Positions 43,648 to 53,236 of a DNA stretch of 64,000 nucleotides are shown in pieces (within the stretch, counting starts at the first letter, position 1; every line of letters begins with the position of its first letter). A model generated the notes under the pieces. That model was not told where the DNA came from and searched no databases. It saw nothing but the letters and a program-made list of their open reading frames with translations. Made by a program: the position numbers and the translations under genes. The stretch comes from JACCTH01 sp050741915 (GTDB lineage Bacteria > Actinomycetota > Acidimicrobiia > Spongiisociales > ZC4RG35), in assembly GCA_050741915.1 (NCBI GenBank), contig JBOGEX010000110.1:65586-129585 (forward strand). The letters run 5' to 3'.

Positions 43648-46266
43648 TCAGGCGACGGAGACGCGAGAGAGGATCTCGTCGACCGAAAGCGCATGACCCT
43701 CGGCCAACAGTTTTTCGGCGCGTTCGGGACCGACCCGTTCAGTGGCCTCGTCGATACCTTCGACTTCGTTACGGACCCAATCGACGAGACGTGTCTCGCT
43801 GACCGATTGGAGATTCGCCACCGCCCCTGTCAAGACAATTGCCTCCTCGTCCTTGCCCCGGATCAGGGCCAAGCGGGCAAAGTCGGAGATGTGGAGCGGG
43901 AGGGCGGAGAGATCCCCGGCCGCCACGAACTGGCTCAAACCCGCCCGCAAATGTGACTCGGCCTCGTCGTGGCGTCCCAGGCCGAGGAACACGATTCCCA
44001 GCATCCGGTCGGTCCAGCCGATGTCGAAGGCGGAGTCCGTCCCTTCCAGGTACTTGGCGGCCTCGGTGTACTCGATCAGGGCCAGATCGGGCCGTTCTGT
44101 TTCCGTGTCCTCTCGCAAGAAGTAGTTCGTACCTTTCCCGAAGTGGAGCCGGCCCAGCAATACGGGATCCCCCAATGGCGCCGCCAGTTGCAAGCCCTCG
44201 TTTAACAATTCCAATCCGGCCCCGGGACTTTCGACCAGGGCTTTCATCGAGGAGAGATTGAAGAGGGCGTTGGCGATCTGATAAGGATCCCCGCTCTCGC
44301 GCGCCAGCTCCAATGCAATTTCGTAGTGACGAAAGGCCTCTTCGGAATCCGCTTGCCAATAGGCGAGACCACCGGCCGCCTCCTCCGCCTTCATCGTGCT
44401 GAAGGGAGTCCCCCCGACCATGGCCAGGGCTGCTTCGGCTCGCTCCCGCCCCTCGCGGAGATAGCCCCGCATCTGCCAGAACCTCCAAAGAGCACCGGTG
44501 AGAAGCTGAGCGATCTCACCTTCGTCGTTTTCCGCCGCCCAGCGAAGGGCGGCGCGCAGGTTGTCCTGATCCGCTTCGACGCGGTCGAGCCAGAACCGGG
44601 TACGCCGGCCGGTGTATTCCGGCGCGGCCCGTTCAGCCAGTTCCAGAAAAGCCCGCGCATGGTGTCTCTCGATCTGATCTCTCTCACTGCTGGCAGACAG
44701 CTCGTCCAGCGCGAACTCCCGAATCGTCGCCAGCATCGAGAACCTCGTCGGCCCCGAAGCAACCCCTGTCCGCAGAAGACTCTGGTCTGCCAGGTTGGAG
44801 AGGCCGTCGAGAACATCGACTCTCAGGTCGGGAGCACAGACCATCTCCACCTGCTCAAGAGCGCATCCTCCGACGAAGATGCCCAGGCGCCGAAAAAACT
44901 GGCGGTGATCGTCATCGAGGAGGTCATAACTCCACGCAATCGTGCTCCGCAGGGTGCGATGCCGCTCGTCCAGATCGCGCGCTCCCCCGGTGAGCAGCCC
45001 CAGGCGCGAGCTCAGGCGCTCGGCGAGAACATCGACGGACAACAGGCGAACCCGTGAGGCGGCAAGCTCGATCGCCAGAGGCAGGCCGTCGACGCTGGCG
45101 ACGATGTCGGCCACCTTCTCGGCGTTCTCGCTCGTCAATTGAAAGTCAGGGCGCCCGGCCTTGGCCCGTTGCTCGAAGAGCTCGATCGACGGGAATTGGC
45201 GAAGGCTCTCTGGATGCCTGAGGTCGCTGTCGGTCGGAAGACTCAGCGGCGGGATGGCGAACTCAGTTTCACCAGATATGTGCAGCGGGCCCCGAGATGT
45301 GACGAGCAGGTGCAATCCGGGTGCTCCCTGTAACCAGGTCGAAACCCGCCGTCCAGCTTCGAGAATTTGTTCGAAATTGTCGAGTATCAATAGAAGTGTC
45401 CGCGGCCGGAGGTACTCGACGAGCCTGGCGTCGGGATCGTCTGAGGATGGCTGGATGCCCAGTGCCGTCGCCACGGTCGAGGTGAGCAACTCGGGGTCGC
45501 TGATCGGCGCCAGCCGGACGAACCAGACGCCGTCATCGAAGCGACCCAGAACTTGCGCCGCCGCCTCCAGAGCAAGCCGCGTTTTGCCGGTCCCGCCCGC
45601 ACCAGTCAGAGTCAAAAGCCGCGAGCCCGAGATGGACGACACGACAGCGGCCACCTCCGGTCGGGCGACAAAACTGGTGAGCTGAACCGGGAGATTGGTC
45701 AGCCGATTGTCGGCCGATCGCAGCGGTGGAAACTCGGCGGCGAGTCCTTCGGCCACGAGCTGAAAGATCGACTCGGGAACAGCAAGATCCTTCAGGCGAT
45801 GAGAGCCCAGGGGCCGGAGGCTCGTGCCGGAGGGAAGCTCGCGCCCCACCAGAGCCGCAGTCGCCTCGGATACGAGAACCTGTCCACCATGCCCAGCATC
45901 GCAAATGCGGGCCGCTCGATTGACGTCGAGGCCAAGATAGTTCTGGCCGCCGAGGACCCCTTCTCCGGTGTGAATCCCGGTACGCACCAAAAGAGATCGG
46001 CCGTGCGGAAAGGCGTGATCGCGAAAACCATGCTGAAACTCGATCGCCGCCAGGAGGGCCTGCTTCGGCGATCGAAACACGAGGAAGAATGAGTCCCCCT
46101 CCGTCGACACCACTTCGCCCCCAAACTGAGCGGCGGCCGCCCTGATCAGCGTCGCATGCTGTTCGACAATCTCGCGGTAAAGAACGGCCGTTTCCTGGGC
46201 GAGGTTGGTCGATCCTTCGATATCGGTAAAGACAAAGGTCACCGTACCGGTGGGAAGGGCGGTCAT
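43648..46266 (-). CDS. adenylate/guanylate cyclase - ATPase - TPR regulator
   Basis: From ATG 46266 the product has 872 residues. Residues 1-170 are a class III cyclase domain with intact-looking sites: VTFVFTDIEGSTNLAQE (metal Asp), STEGDSFFLVF (second Asp), and LGLDVNRAARICDAG (Asn and Arg of the transition state). An NB-ARC-like ATPase follows (TLTGAGGTGKTRLALEAA; LLLILDNFEQILEA; LLVTSRGPLHISGE), then TPR-like helices (~480-872) with no C-terminal HTH. It may couple cyclic nucleotide production to protein-protein sensing. The 110-residue extension upstream is out of pattern and rejected. It follows the flavoprotein fusion gene by 28 bases. Confidence 0.88.
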   Translation of the reverse strand: MTALPTGTVTFVFTDIEGSTNLAQETAVLYREIVEQHATLIRAAAAQFGGEVVSTEGDSFFLVFRSPKQALLAAIEFQHGFRDHAFPHGRSLLVRTGIHTGEGVLGGQNYLGLDVNRAARICDAGHGGQVLVSEATAALVGRELPSGTSLRPLGSHRLKDLAVPESIFQLVAEGLAAEFPPLRSADNRLTNLPVQLTSFVARPEVAAVVSSISGSRLLTLTGAGGTGKTRLALEAAAQVLGRFDDGVWFVRLAPISDPELLTSTVATALGIQPSSDDPDARLVEYLRPRTLLLILDNFEQILEAGRRVSTWLQGAPGLHLLVTSRGPLHISGETEFAIPPLSLPTDSDLRHPESLRQFPSIELFEQRAKAGRPDFQLTSENAEKVADIVASVDGLPLAIELAASRVRLLSVDVLAERLSSRLGLLTGGARDLDERHRTLRSTIAWSYDLLDDDHRQFFRRLGIFVGGCALEQVEMVCAPDLRVDVLDGLSNLADQSLLRTGVASGPTRFSMLATIREFALDELSASSERDQIERHHARAFLELAERAAPEYTGRRTRFWLDRVEADQDNLRAALRWAAENDEGEIAQLLTGALWRFWQMRGYLREGRERAEAALAMVGGTPFSTMKAEEAAGGLAYWQADSEEAFRHYEIALELARESGDPYQIANALFNLSSMKALVESPGAGLELLNEGLQLAAPLGDPVLLGRLHFGKGTNYFLREDTETERPDLALIEYTEAAKYLEGTDSAFDIGWTDRMLGIVFLGLGRHDEAESHLRAGLSQFVAAGDLSALPLHISDFARLALIRGKDEEAIVLTGAVANLQSVSETRLVDWVRNEVEGIDEATERVGPERAEKLLAEGHALSVDEILSRVSVA

Positions 46267-46294
46267 GGAACAGCCTGCACAAGAGCCGCCCGGG

Positions 46295-47928
46295 TCACAG
46301 GTCCTCCAGGTGCTTGTGAATGAGAGAGACCGCCATCGCTCCTTCACCGGCTGCCGAGGCGATTCGTTTGATCGAACCCGAGCGGACGGCTCCGGCGGCA
46401 AAGACCCCGGGAACACTGGTCTCGAGGGGAAGTCGGGCCCGATCAATGGTCCACCCGGTGGTCGAGGTGCAATCGAAACCGGTGCGGATGAATCCCATCT
46501 CATCGGTCTCGAGCTGACCGGTGAGCCAGCCCACCCGGGGCTTTTGACCGATGAACACGAAGGCTGATTTGTCCGCGATCTGGAAAGGATCAGCATCGCC
46601 CTGACGCAACGTCAACAACTCGAGGTCGGGATCGCCCTCTGCGGCCAAGACCTCACAGGTGGTTAGGACCTTGATGTTCTCCGTTGCCACTATGCGTTCG
46701 GTGAGGTAAGCGGACATAAATTCGCCGAGCGATGCGCCTCGCGCGATCAGGGTGACCTTGCTAGCGAGGGCGGAGAGATAGAGCGCAGCTTGGCCAGCCG
46801 AATTTCCTCCGCCAATGACTGCTACTTCCTCGCCTTTCGCCTCCGCTGCCTCTACCGGCGAGGACCCGTAGAAGATACCCCGGCCGGTTAGCTCGGTCCC
46901 TCCCGGCACGTCCAACTTGCGATAGCTCACACGGGTGGCGATCAACACGGCTCGGCTATTGACGACGCGACCCTCGCCGAAACCGACGAGGCGATACGGA
47001 TCGTCGCGCTGGAGAGAGGTCGCTTCCACAGGGACCCCGGTCTCGGCATGGAATCGAGCAGCCTGGGCCACGGCTCGACGAGTCAGCTCGGCCCCGGAGA
47101 GCCCAGCCGGGAAGCCCAGGTAATTTTCGATCCGGGAGCTCTGTCCTGCCTGGCCGCCGGGTGCTTCGGCTTCAACCGCCAACACTTCGAGCCCCTCCGA
47201 GGCGGCATAGACGGAAGCAGCCAGTCCCGCCGGACCGGCGCCGACGATGATGAGGTCGTAAGTGTCGAGTTGAGATCGGGTGCGGAGATGGACTGCCTCA
47301 GCCAGAGTCTGTGGGTCGGGGTGTGGCAAGCGGGTCCCGTCTTCCAGGAGGACAATGGGGAGGTCGGCCACCGATACCCGGAGCGCTTCGAGAAGACAGC
47401 CCCGCCGGCTTCGATCGCCTGGTACGGGATCAGGTTGCGAGCGAGAAAACCGCGGATGCGGCGGGTCTCGGGGTGGTGGCGATCGCCTAGCACCCGTATG
47501 CCCGAGAAAGGAGGCCGGTATCCGGCCTTCCACTGCTCGAGGAGGTCATCGAGCAGCGGGTAGAGCCTCTCCTCGAGCGGCTCCCACGGTTTTTGGATGT
47601 AGAAGGAAACGCCGGCGACATTGATGGCGGCGATTGCCGCTTCGGTGTCGGCATAACCGGTGAGGAGGACCCGCCGACTGCCCTGGTCCAGCCGCCGAGA
47701 GGCCTCGAGAAATTCGACGCCGGTCATCTCCGGCATGCGTTGGTCGACGACGAGAAGGGCCGTCGGGTCACCGCGGGAGGAGAGCTGATCAAGCACCTCC
47801 AGCGCCTCGCGGCCGGATTCGGCGGCGATGACCTGGAACTCGCCGCCGTATTTCCGACGGAGATCACGTTCGATCGCCGCCAGCACGAGTTGGTCGTCGT
47901 CGACCGCCAGGATTGCCGGCTTACCCAT
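46295..47928 (-). pseudogene. response regulator - flavoprotein oxidoreductase fusion, broken by a frameshift
   Basis: ATG 47928 starts a receiver domain (PAILAVDDDQLVLAAIERDL, LLVVDQRMPEMTGVEFLEAS, VLLTGYADTEAAI, FYIQKPWEP) followed by a glutaredoxin-like linker (GIRVLGDRHHPETRRIRGFL, NLIPYQ). Near 47417 reading must shift one base. The other frame continues the same protein: LLEALRVSVADLPIVLLEDG, then a thioredoxin-reductase-like FAD/NAD domain (DLIIVGAGPAGLAASVYAAS, EAPGGQAGQSSRIENYLGFP, VAVIGGGNSAGQAALYL). The redox CXXC of real thioredoxin reductases is replaced by FYGSS. The frameshift is either a true lesion or an assembly indel. The start overlaps the DUF457-like gene stop by 8 bases. 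Confidence 0.8.
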
Positions 47929-48400
47929 CGCCACCATTTTGTGCGGATTTCTCCGCCCGTGAGCGGCGGACGGCAATAAAGAGGTAACCCAAACCCAGGG
48001 CCTCCTTGAACCACCGCCACGGCTCGGCCGCCCGCTCCCTTATCGTCCCGGGTAGAGGCGTGGCCAGCTCCCAGCCAAAAAACGGCCAGAGGAAGACTTC
48101 CCCTTTCAGCCAGACGCCATCGAGGGAGAGGTGGAACAACCACGCCACCACCACCGTCATCAGCCGGCGCCGCTTACGCCCCCGGCGGGTCGCCAACAGC
48201 AACAGCACGGCCAGAAAGGTTGGCAGCAACAGCGAATGACCAACTCGTTGCGTGCTCGGCGCGCCCAGCACGACGCCAAGCAGCAGATCGACGACGTCGG
48301 GAAGCACCGCTCCCAGGGCGAGGAGACGGACATCGACTTTCGGATCTCGAAATATCCAGCGGAAGAGAAAGATCGCCCCGCCCACGTGCCAGAACAGCAT
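47921..48400 (-). CDS. membrane protein, DUF457/metal-dependent-hydrolase-like
   Basis: The 159-residue protein has four membrane segments. His-Val-Gly near the start (LFWHVGGAIFLF), LPDVVDLLLG, RVGHSLLLPTFLAVLL and LFHLSLDGVW give the scattered His/Asp pattern of the YdjM-like inner-membrane metal-dependent hydrolase family. The activity is unproven. It sits between the RNase H gene and the response-regulator fusion, in the same direction. Confidence 0.65.
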   Translation of the reverse strand: MLFWHVGGAIFLFRWIFRDPKVDVRLLALGAVLPDVVDLLLGVVLGAPSTQRVGHSLLLPTFLAVLLLLATRRGRKRRRLMTVVVAWLFHLSLDGVWLKGEVFLWPFFGWELATPLPGTIRERAAEPWRWFKEALGLGYLFIAVRRSRAEKSAQNGGDG

Positions 48401-48403
48401 GAA

Positions 48404-48811
48404 TCAGTCGAGGGCGCGGTTCGCCAGAATGTCGGCCGTGGTGTTGTCCTCGCGTGGCACATGCTCCAACTTGTGCGGAATCTCGGTCAGTATCGCCTGC
48501 GCCTTCCGATGCAGCTCCGCCAGGGCGACGTTGCGCACCCGCCAACGCCCTTCGAGTTGACGAATAAGAAGCTGGCTATCGGCTCGCAACCACAGCAGAT
48601 CCGGTTCGTGCCTCTTCGCCATTTCCAAACCGGCGACGACCGCTCGATACTCGGCCACGTTGTTGGTCGCCACGCCGATCGCCTCGCTCACCGTTTCGAC
48701 CTCGACCAGCGGCCCGCCTTCAGTCCAGCTATAGAGCACCGCACCGATGGCGGCGAGTCCGGGGTTACCGCGCGACGCACCGTCGCTGTAAAGCACCCAG
48801 GTGCCCGGCAT
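48404..48811 (-). CDS. ribonuclease H family protein (RNase HI type)
   Basis: From ATG 48811 the product has 135 residues with all four acidic catalytic residues in place: LYSDGASRGNPG (Asp), NNVAEYRAVVAGLEMA (Glu), LRADSQLLIRQLEG (Asp) and VPREDNTTADILAN (Asp). It should cut RNA in RNA-DNA hybrids. The start is 2 bases after the zinc-ribbon gene stop; the longer frame from 49063 is rejected. This block (Nif3 - zinc ribbon - RNase H) is conserved in actinobacteria, often with a CobC-like domain that is absent here. Confidence 0.92.
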   Translation of the reverse strand: MPGTWVLYSDGASRGNPGLAAIGAVLYSWTEGGPLVEVETVSEAIGVATNNVAEYRAVVAGLEMAKRHEPDLLWLRADSQLLIRQLEGRWRVRNVALAELHRKAQAILTEIPHKLEHVPREDNTTADILANRALD

Positions 48812-48813
48812 TA

Positions 48814-49524
48814 TCAGAGAACCAAAATCCGCATGCAGTGGAGGCAGCGAGGTGGATCCCACTCGGATGCCTCTTGCTGCTCGGGGATCGAAAGCGCCAG
48901 ATGACAACCCCCGCAGGTGCCGTTGATGAGGCGACCAACCGCAACGCCATCTTTCGAACGGCGCAGCTGTTCGTACAGGATCATCAGATCTGGCGGAATC
49001 GGTTGCGCCAGCTCCGACTTCGTCGCTTCCCGCCGGGCGATCTGGGCATCGATCTCCCCCCACCCCACCGAGATCTCGTTTTCGAGGTCTCCCACCCGTT
49101 CGTTCCTCGAGGCCAATTCCGCCTCCATCTTCTCGGTGTCGCTGCGCAGCGGATCGACTACCTCAATCAACTCAAGCACCCGCGATTCCATCGTTGCCTG
49201 TTGGCCACGGAGAGCCTGCACCTCGAGGCGCTTTTGCTCCGTTTCGCGGGCGTTCATTCCGCCCGCGAACAGGCGGGTCTCGCTCTCTTTCAGCTTGCTC
49301 TCAAGGATGTCGAGCTCGCCCTCAGCCTTGTCGAGATTGAGTTCGAATCCCCGCAACTCCCTTCGCTTTTCGGCGATCGCCGCTGCGAGACGATCCCGGT
49401 CGCCAGATTGGCTTTGATATTCCGCCAGTACTGGCAGCGTTTGGCGTTGATGGAGCAGCCGATCGATCGCCAGATCGACATCCTGGAGGTCAAGGAGCTC
49501 CGAGAGGCCATGGTCAAGAGTCAT
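48814..49524 (-). CDS. C4-type zinc-ribbon coiled-coil protein
   Basis: The 236-residue protein has a long coiled coil (residues ~10-175, e.g. RDRLAAAIAEKRRELRGFEL) and a C-terminal zinc ribbon (NGTCGGCHLALS, then PRCLHCMRIL). It matches the conserved actinobacterial protein found between Nif3-like and RNase H genes. Nucleic-acid binding is suspected; the function is not established. The ATG overlaps the Nif3 stop (ATGA). Confidence 0.88.
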   Translation of the reverse strand: MTLDHGLSELLDLQDVDLAIDRLLHQRQTLPVLAEYQSQSGDRDRLAAAIAEKRRELRGFELNLDKAEGELDILESKLKESETRLFAGGMNARETEQKRLEVQALRGQQATMESRVLELIEVVDPLRSDTEKMEAELASRNERVGDLENEISVGWGEIDAQIARREATKSELAQPIPPDLMILYEQLRRSKDGVAVGRLINGTCGGCHLALSIPEQQEASEWDPPRCLHCMRILVL

Positions 49525-50579
49525 CGCGACCTCCAGGGAGTGGGGTCGACATCTACCTCGACGAATCCCGGTCCGATCTTGGCCGCGGCCGCGGACAGGG
49601 CCGCCACCCCGGGCCGTTCGCTCGGAGCATGTCCTATGTCTATGACCGCCATCTCGAGATCAAGTGCTTCCCGCATTTGATAGTGGCTCACATCGCCTGT
49701 TATCAGCACGTCGGCACCGCGACTTCGAGCTTCGGCGACAAAACCTCCTCCCGAGCCGGGAAGCACCGCCGCTCGGTGGAGCTGCCGATCATGACCGGCC
49801 GCCCGAACCTCGGCACCAACCTCATTCCGCAGGAACTTTATAAGATCCGACAACGTCCCCTCGATCCCACCTACGCGTCCGATCATCCCCCCGCCAGACG
49901 ATGTCTCATACAAATCGAAAGCGGGCTCCTCGTAGGGGTGAGCAGCCAGCAGCGCGGCCACTGCTCGGTCCTTCTCGGAAACCAGCATCTCGAGACGGAT
50001 CTCGCTCACCTGATTGAGTTCCCCGCTGACACCCGCAGCCGGCAATGAGCCCGGCTCAGGAAAGAACGTCCCGACTCCCTCGCTCCGGAAAGAACAAGCC
50101 GTGTAGTTCCCAATGCGGCCCGCCCCGACAGCAGTCAAGGCTGAGGCCACGGAGTCGACGGCGTTGGGAGGGACGAAGGTGACGAGTTTCCACTGCGGAG
50201 GTTGCTCGACCCCGCCAAATGCCTCGATCTCGCGCAACCCCACCATCGCCGCCAGGGCATCGGAGGTGCCTCCTGGGGCGGCATCCCAGGCGGTATGCAC
50301 TACTGCCAGGCTGATGCCGGACCTGATGAGCTGATAGGCGCGGCCTTGGGGCCCGGGGCCGGCGAGCAAGCGGATGGTCGGCTTGAAGAGAAGCGGGTGA
50401 TACGTGATCAGTAGATCGAGGGCTCCGGCCTTTGCGAGAACGTCGCCCGTGACTTCATGACAGACCCCAAGTCGTTCCACTTCGCTATCTGGGTCGCCCA
50501 GTTGCAACCCGTACGGATCCCAGGCGGCGGCTCGATCACCGAGAGCAGCAAGGGAATCGAGGACATCGGCGACAAGCAC
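49521..50579 (-). CDS. Nif3-like dinuclear metal-centre protein
   Basis: The 352-residue product from GTG 50579 shows the metal-binding histidines in LDLLITYHPLLFKP and in LITGDVSHYQMREALDLEMA, followed by VIDIGHAPSE, and an inserted PII-like middle domain (TFVPPNAVDSVASALTAVGA). The fold is a toroidal hexamer; it may act as a GTP cyclohydrolase-like hydrolase, but the role is unsettled. GTG 50618 is a longer alternative. A TACCAT box 8 bases before GTG 50579 supports a leaderless start there. Confidence 0.88.
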   Translation of the reverse strand: MLVADVLDSLAALGDRAAAWDPYGLQLGDPDSEVERLGVCHEVTGDVLAKAGALDLLITYHPLLFKPTIRLLAGPGPQGRAYQLIRSGISLAVVHTAWDAAPGGTSDALAAMVGLREIEAFGGVEQPPQWKLVTFVPPNAVDSVASALTAVGAGRIGNYTACSFRSEGVGTFFPEPGSLPAAGVSGELNQVSEIRLEMLVSEKDRAVAALLAAHPYEEPAFDLYETSSGGGMIGRVGGIEGTLSDLIKFLRNEVGAEVRAAGHDRQLHRAAVLPGSGGGFVAEARSRGADVLITGDVSHYQMREALDLEMAVIDIGHAPSERPGVAALSAAAAKIGPGFVEVDVDPTPWRSR

Positions 50580-50587
50580 TCGCGTCG

Positions 50588-50593
50588 ATGGTA
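50588..50593 (-). promoter_or_regulatory. -10 box (TACCAT) for the Nif3 - zinc ribbon - RNase H operon
   Basis: TACCAT on the minus strand ends 8 bases before GTG 50579. The same hexamer lies 9 bases before TTG 29237 of the LuxR gene. It supports leaderless initiation. Confidence 0.4.
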
Positions 50594-50702
50594 CCGAGCG
50601 GCACAAATCTGAGATCACCGCAGAATTCGATGGAACTCAGGCGACCGGTGACTGCCTTACCGACCTCGCCACTTTGGAGGCCATCGTGAAGGAGGGTTAA
50701 CG

Positions 50703-51000
50703 ATGGCCGAGCTTCCCCTCAATGAACAATTGGTGGTGCTGAACCTCATTGACTCCATCAACGCCTTCGGACCCAAGGAGAGTTCTTGTTCCGGGAAGAG
50801 GTCCAGGCCTTCTTTGCTGGATTTACGCAAGAAGGGAGGAGGGCCAGCAGTACCTACTCAAACGGCGGATGTTCCGCAGATTATCGACCTGCGCCGCGCC
50901 AGTCGGCCTGACCGACGCCACCGCCCTCCTCGAGGTCGAAGCGCGACGCCGATGGACAATGAACGTTTCCGAGTCGCTGTCTGCCAAGTCGGGGCCCTAG
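50703..51000 (+). pseudogene. relic of a small unknown gene with at least two frameshifts
   Basis: Starting from ATG 50703 (ribosome site GAAGGAGGG), three frames join into a smooth ~98-residue protein. The pieces are MAELPLNEQLVVLNLIDSIN with AFGPKE, then EFLFREEVQAFFAGF (shift near 50785), then YARREEGQQYLLKRRMFRRL and GLTDATALLEVEARRRWTM with a final SLSAKSGP (shift near 50825), stopping at TAG 50998. The composite has normal coding composition in all three pieces. The family is not recognised. Confidence 0.55.
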
Positions 51001-51087
51001 GTAGAGGGCGACTGCCAGACAATCGGAAAGGACGCTAGCGCGTGCTAGTGCTCTCCAGCTTGTCTCTTTCTCACCCTGCCGTATTGA

Positions 51088-51505
51088 CCGAGCAACGCGC
51101 CCCACAAGCTCTTCCAGGCGACGGTGCTCTCTGCAGCTCGTCGTCGCCTGCGGGCCGACGGCGCGCAAGCGTTCCTCTTGTCGACCGATGGCAAGTTGTT
51201 CGACGCAGACTTCTTTTGGAAGTTCGGAGGACAACGCCGTTATCAACTCCGGGTTGTTTTCGACCCTCAGTTCGAACCGTCCGGCCGGCGAGATGGGCAG
51301 TGAGGTTTTTCTCGAGGCGGAGACGGCCAACGTGCTCGACACCTCGGTCTCAGCTCCCGATTCCTCGTGGTAAACCGATACTTTCACCACTGCCCATACC
51401 GCTATTTACGCGGTCTTTCGACTGGAAGAAGGTACGTCGGGACAGATCAAGGCAGTGTGGACCTTTGGGGGCGACGAGTTGGTGCTGACACACGAGTTCT
51501 TCTAA
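51088..51505 (+). pseudogene. relic of a second unknown gene with a frameshift and an in-frame stop
   Basis: One frame reads APHKLFQATVLSAARRRLRA, then AFLLSTDGKLFDADFFWKFG and QLRVVFDPQFEP up to ~51290. A shift by one base gives GSEVFLEAETANVLDTSVSA, a TAA at 51371, and then in the same frame IYAVFRLEEGTSGQIKAVW and ELVLTHEFF, ending at TAA 51503. The pieces look like coding sequence of one ~135-residue protein. Its family is unknown to me. It may have formed an operon with the 50703 relic. Confidence 0.45.
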
Positions 51506-51592
51506 GGCCAGCTCGCTACGACCTGGAGGGGCTTCTCGTCAGGACCGCCGAGCTTGGGCCTGGTCGATCGTCTCGCCTCGGGAGCCCGTCGG

Positions 51593-52390
51593 TCAGGCAG
51601 CCGGCTCGGACGAGGTGATCCAGTGCGAGCGCGGCTGGAGGAACTGCCGCACCTCGGCGTTGAACCGGTCGGCAGCTTCGATGTTGCACTGATGTCCGAC
51701 CCCAGGAATCACGACGAGTCTCGAGCGCGGGATCTGGGTGTGTAGCTCCTCGGCGAGGCTGAGAGGCGAGCGCCGGTCGGCGTCCCCGTAGAGGAGCAGC
51801 GTCGGCACAGCGATGCGATGCGGCTCGTCACGAAGATCGGCCTCAGCCATGGCCCGGGCCATCGTCCGGACGCCGGCCGGATGCAAGCCGGACATGATTC
51901 CTATGAGCTCGTCGATCATTTCGGCCGGCGCCTCGTCAGTGAGCAGGCCCGGGATCCATCGTCGTGCAACCTGTTCCGGAGGCAGCTCGGACTCGTGGAG
52001 AACTCCTTCGAGTCGCTCAGCGACGACGTTGGGCGGAAGCGACCCAGCCCAGCCCGCATAGGCTGAGGCCAGCACCAATGTCCTGGGCACCGTTGGTTGC
52101 CGACGGTAGAGCTCGAGGGCGAGCGTCCCCCCGAAGGAGAGCCCCATCACATGAGGAGACCCGAGACCAAGGGTGTCGATGAACGAGGCCAGGCAATCGG
52201 CGTAGTCGGGCATGCCGAAGGACTCGGGTGGATCCGACGAGCGCCCGCAGCCGGGCGCGTCCCAGGCCACGACGGTGAAGTCATCGCACAGCACATCGAT
52301 CTGCCGCCGCCATTCTCGGCTGTCGGAGAGCCCGCCGTGTAACAGCACGATCGGAAGGCCAGCACCCGACCGCTCGAAAGCGATGCGCAA
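51593..52390 (-). CDS. alpha/beta hydrolase
   Basis: The 265-residue protein has the oxyanion motif VLLHGGLSDSREW, the nucleophile elbow HVMGLSFGGTLALELY (Ser), an acidic residue in LLLYGDADRRSP and the catalytic His in IPGVGHQCNIE. It is a typical hydrolase or C-C-bond hydrolase of unknown substrate. The ATG start is used. Its C terminus has no extra domain. Confidence 0.88.
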   Translation of the reverse strand: MRIAFERSGAGLPIVLLHGGLSDSREWRRQIDVLCDDFTVVAWDAPGCGRSSDPPESFGMPDYADCLASFIDTLGLGSPHVMGLSFGGTLALELYRRQPTVPRTLVLASAYAGWAGSLPPNVVAERLEGVLHESELPPEQVARRWIPGLLTDEAPAEMIDELIGIMSGLHPAGVRTMARAMAEADLRDEPHRIAVPTLLLYGDADRRSPLSLAEELHTQIPRSRLVVIPGVGHQCNIEAADRFNAEVRQFLQPRSHWITSSEPAA

Positions 52391-52435
52391 TCACTCGACA
52401 TCGACCCGCTCCATGCCGACCTCGCAGCGACGCGC

Positions 52436-53236
52436 TCAGCTGCTGAGGAACCCGACCAACTCGCGTGCGACGGGTTCGGGGGCCGTCAGCGGACCAAGGT
52501 GGCCGGCGCCGGCGATCTCGGCGACGCGGGAATCCTCGAGCCGCTCGGTTAGATGGCGCGCAGCATTCTTGAACTCGATGCGCGAGCGCTCCCCTTGGAG
52601 AACGAGCACTGGCATCGAGAGCTTCTCGAGCGATGCGTCCTCGAACGGCCGGTTCACCTCCGGGAGCTCCTGGACGACCACCGGAAGGGCCGCCTGGGCG
52701 CGTTCTGCCACGCCCGGCGCCGAGAAGAGCGCCTGCTCGTCGGCACCCAGCCCGATGATCTCGCCAGTTGCGATCTGCACCGCATCGGCCAACCTGCCCT
52801 CGGTGACAGCCGCCTTGACCCGCGCGTACTGGTCGTCACTCATGGGCGGCTCCAGCGTCGGGAACGGCGGCTCGTAGAGCGCGAGAGCTCGGACGCGTGC
52901 GGGGGAGAGCGCAGCTCCCCCGAGCGCCCAGAGAGCCCCGCTCGAGTGACCGAACATTGCTACCGGCTCGCCGATGCTATCCACATACGCGGCGACGTCT
53001 TCGAACTGGCGCTCTCGCGAATGGTCGGTGCTGTCGCTACTCAGACCTCGTCCTCTCGTGCTCATGAGGAAGCAGGTGAAGTGCTCGACGAGAAATGGGA
53101 GCACGAAGAACCAGGAGACGTCGCCGTCACCGAACCCACCGTGGACCAGAACGAGCGGCGGCCCCTGGCCCTGAACGCGTCCTCCGATCTTCGTGCCGTC
53201 GTTCGAGACCGCCACATGAATCTGCTCTTCGTCCAC
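52436..53236 (-). CDS. alpha/beta hydrolase
   Basis: The 266-residue protein has LVLVHGGFGDGDVSW, the nucleophile elbow AMFGHSSGALWALGGA (Ser), an Asp/Glu strand VLVLQGERSR and the His in IAGAGHLGPL. It lies 45 bases upstream of the other hydrolase on the same strand, but the two are not close enough to call a recent duplication. The GTG start is used. Substrate unknown. Confidence 0.87.
   Translation of the reverse strand: MDEEQIHVAVSNDGTKIGGRVQGQGPPLVLVHGGFGDGDVSWFFVLPFLVEHFTCFLMSTRGRGLSSDSTDHSRERQFEDVAAYVDSIGEPVAMFGHSSGALWALGGAALSPARVRALALYEPPFPTLEPPMSDDQYARVKAAVTEGRLADAVQIATGEIIGLGADEQALFSAPGVAERAQAALPVVVQELPEVNRPFEDASLEKLSMPVLVLQGERSRIEFKNAARHLTERLEDSRVAEIAGAGHLGPLTAPEPVARELVGFLSS

Noticed and set aside
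46267..46596. 110-residue extension of the cyclase-ATPase gene
   Set aside because: It overlaps the flavoprotein gene's 3' end in another frame, is Pro/Ser/Arg-rich, and the cyclase domain begins right after ATG 46266.
49332..49345. GAGTTCGAATCCCC, another T-arm-like string
   Set aside because: It is within the coiled-coil zinc-ribbon gene; flanks do not fold into a tRNA.
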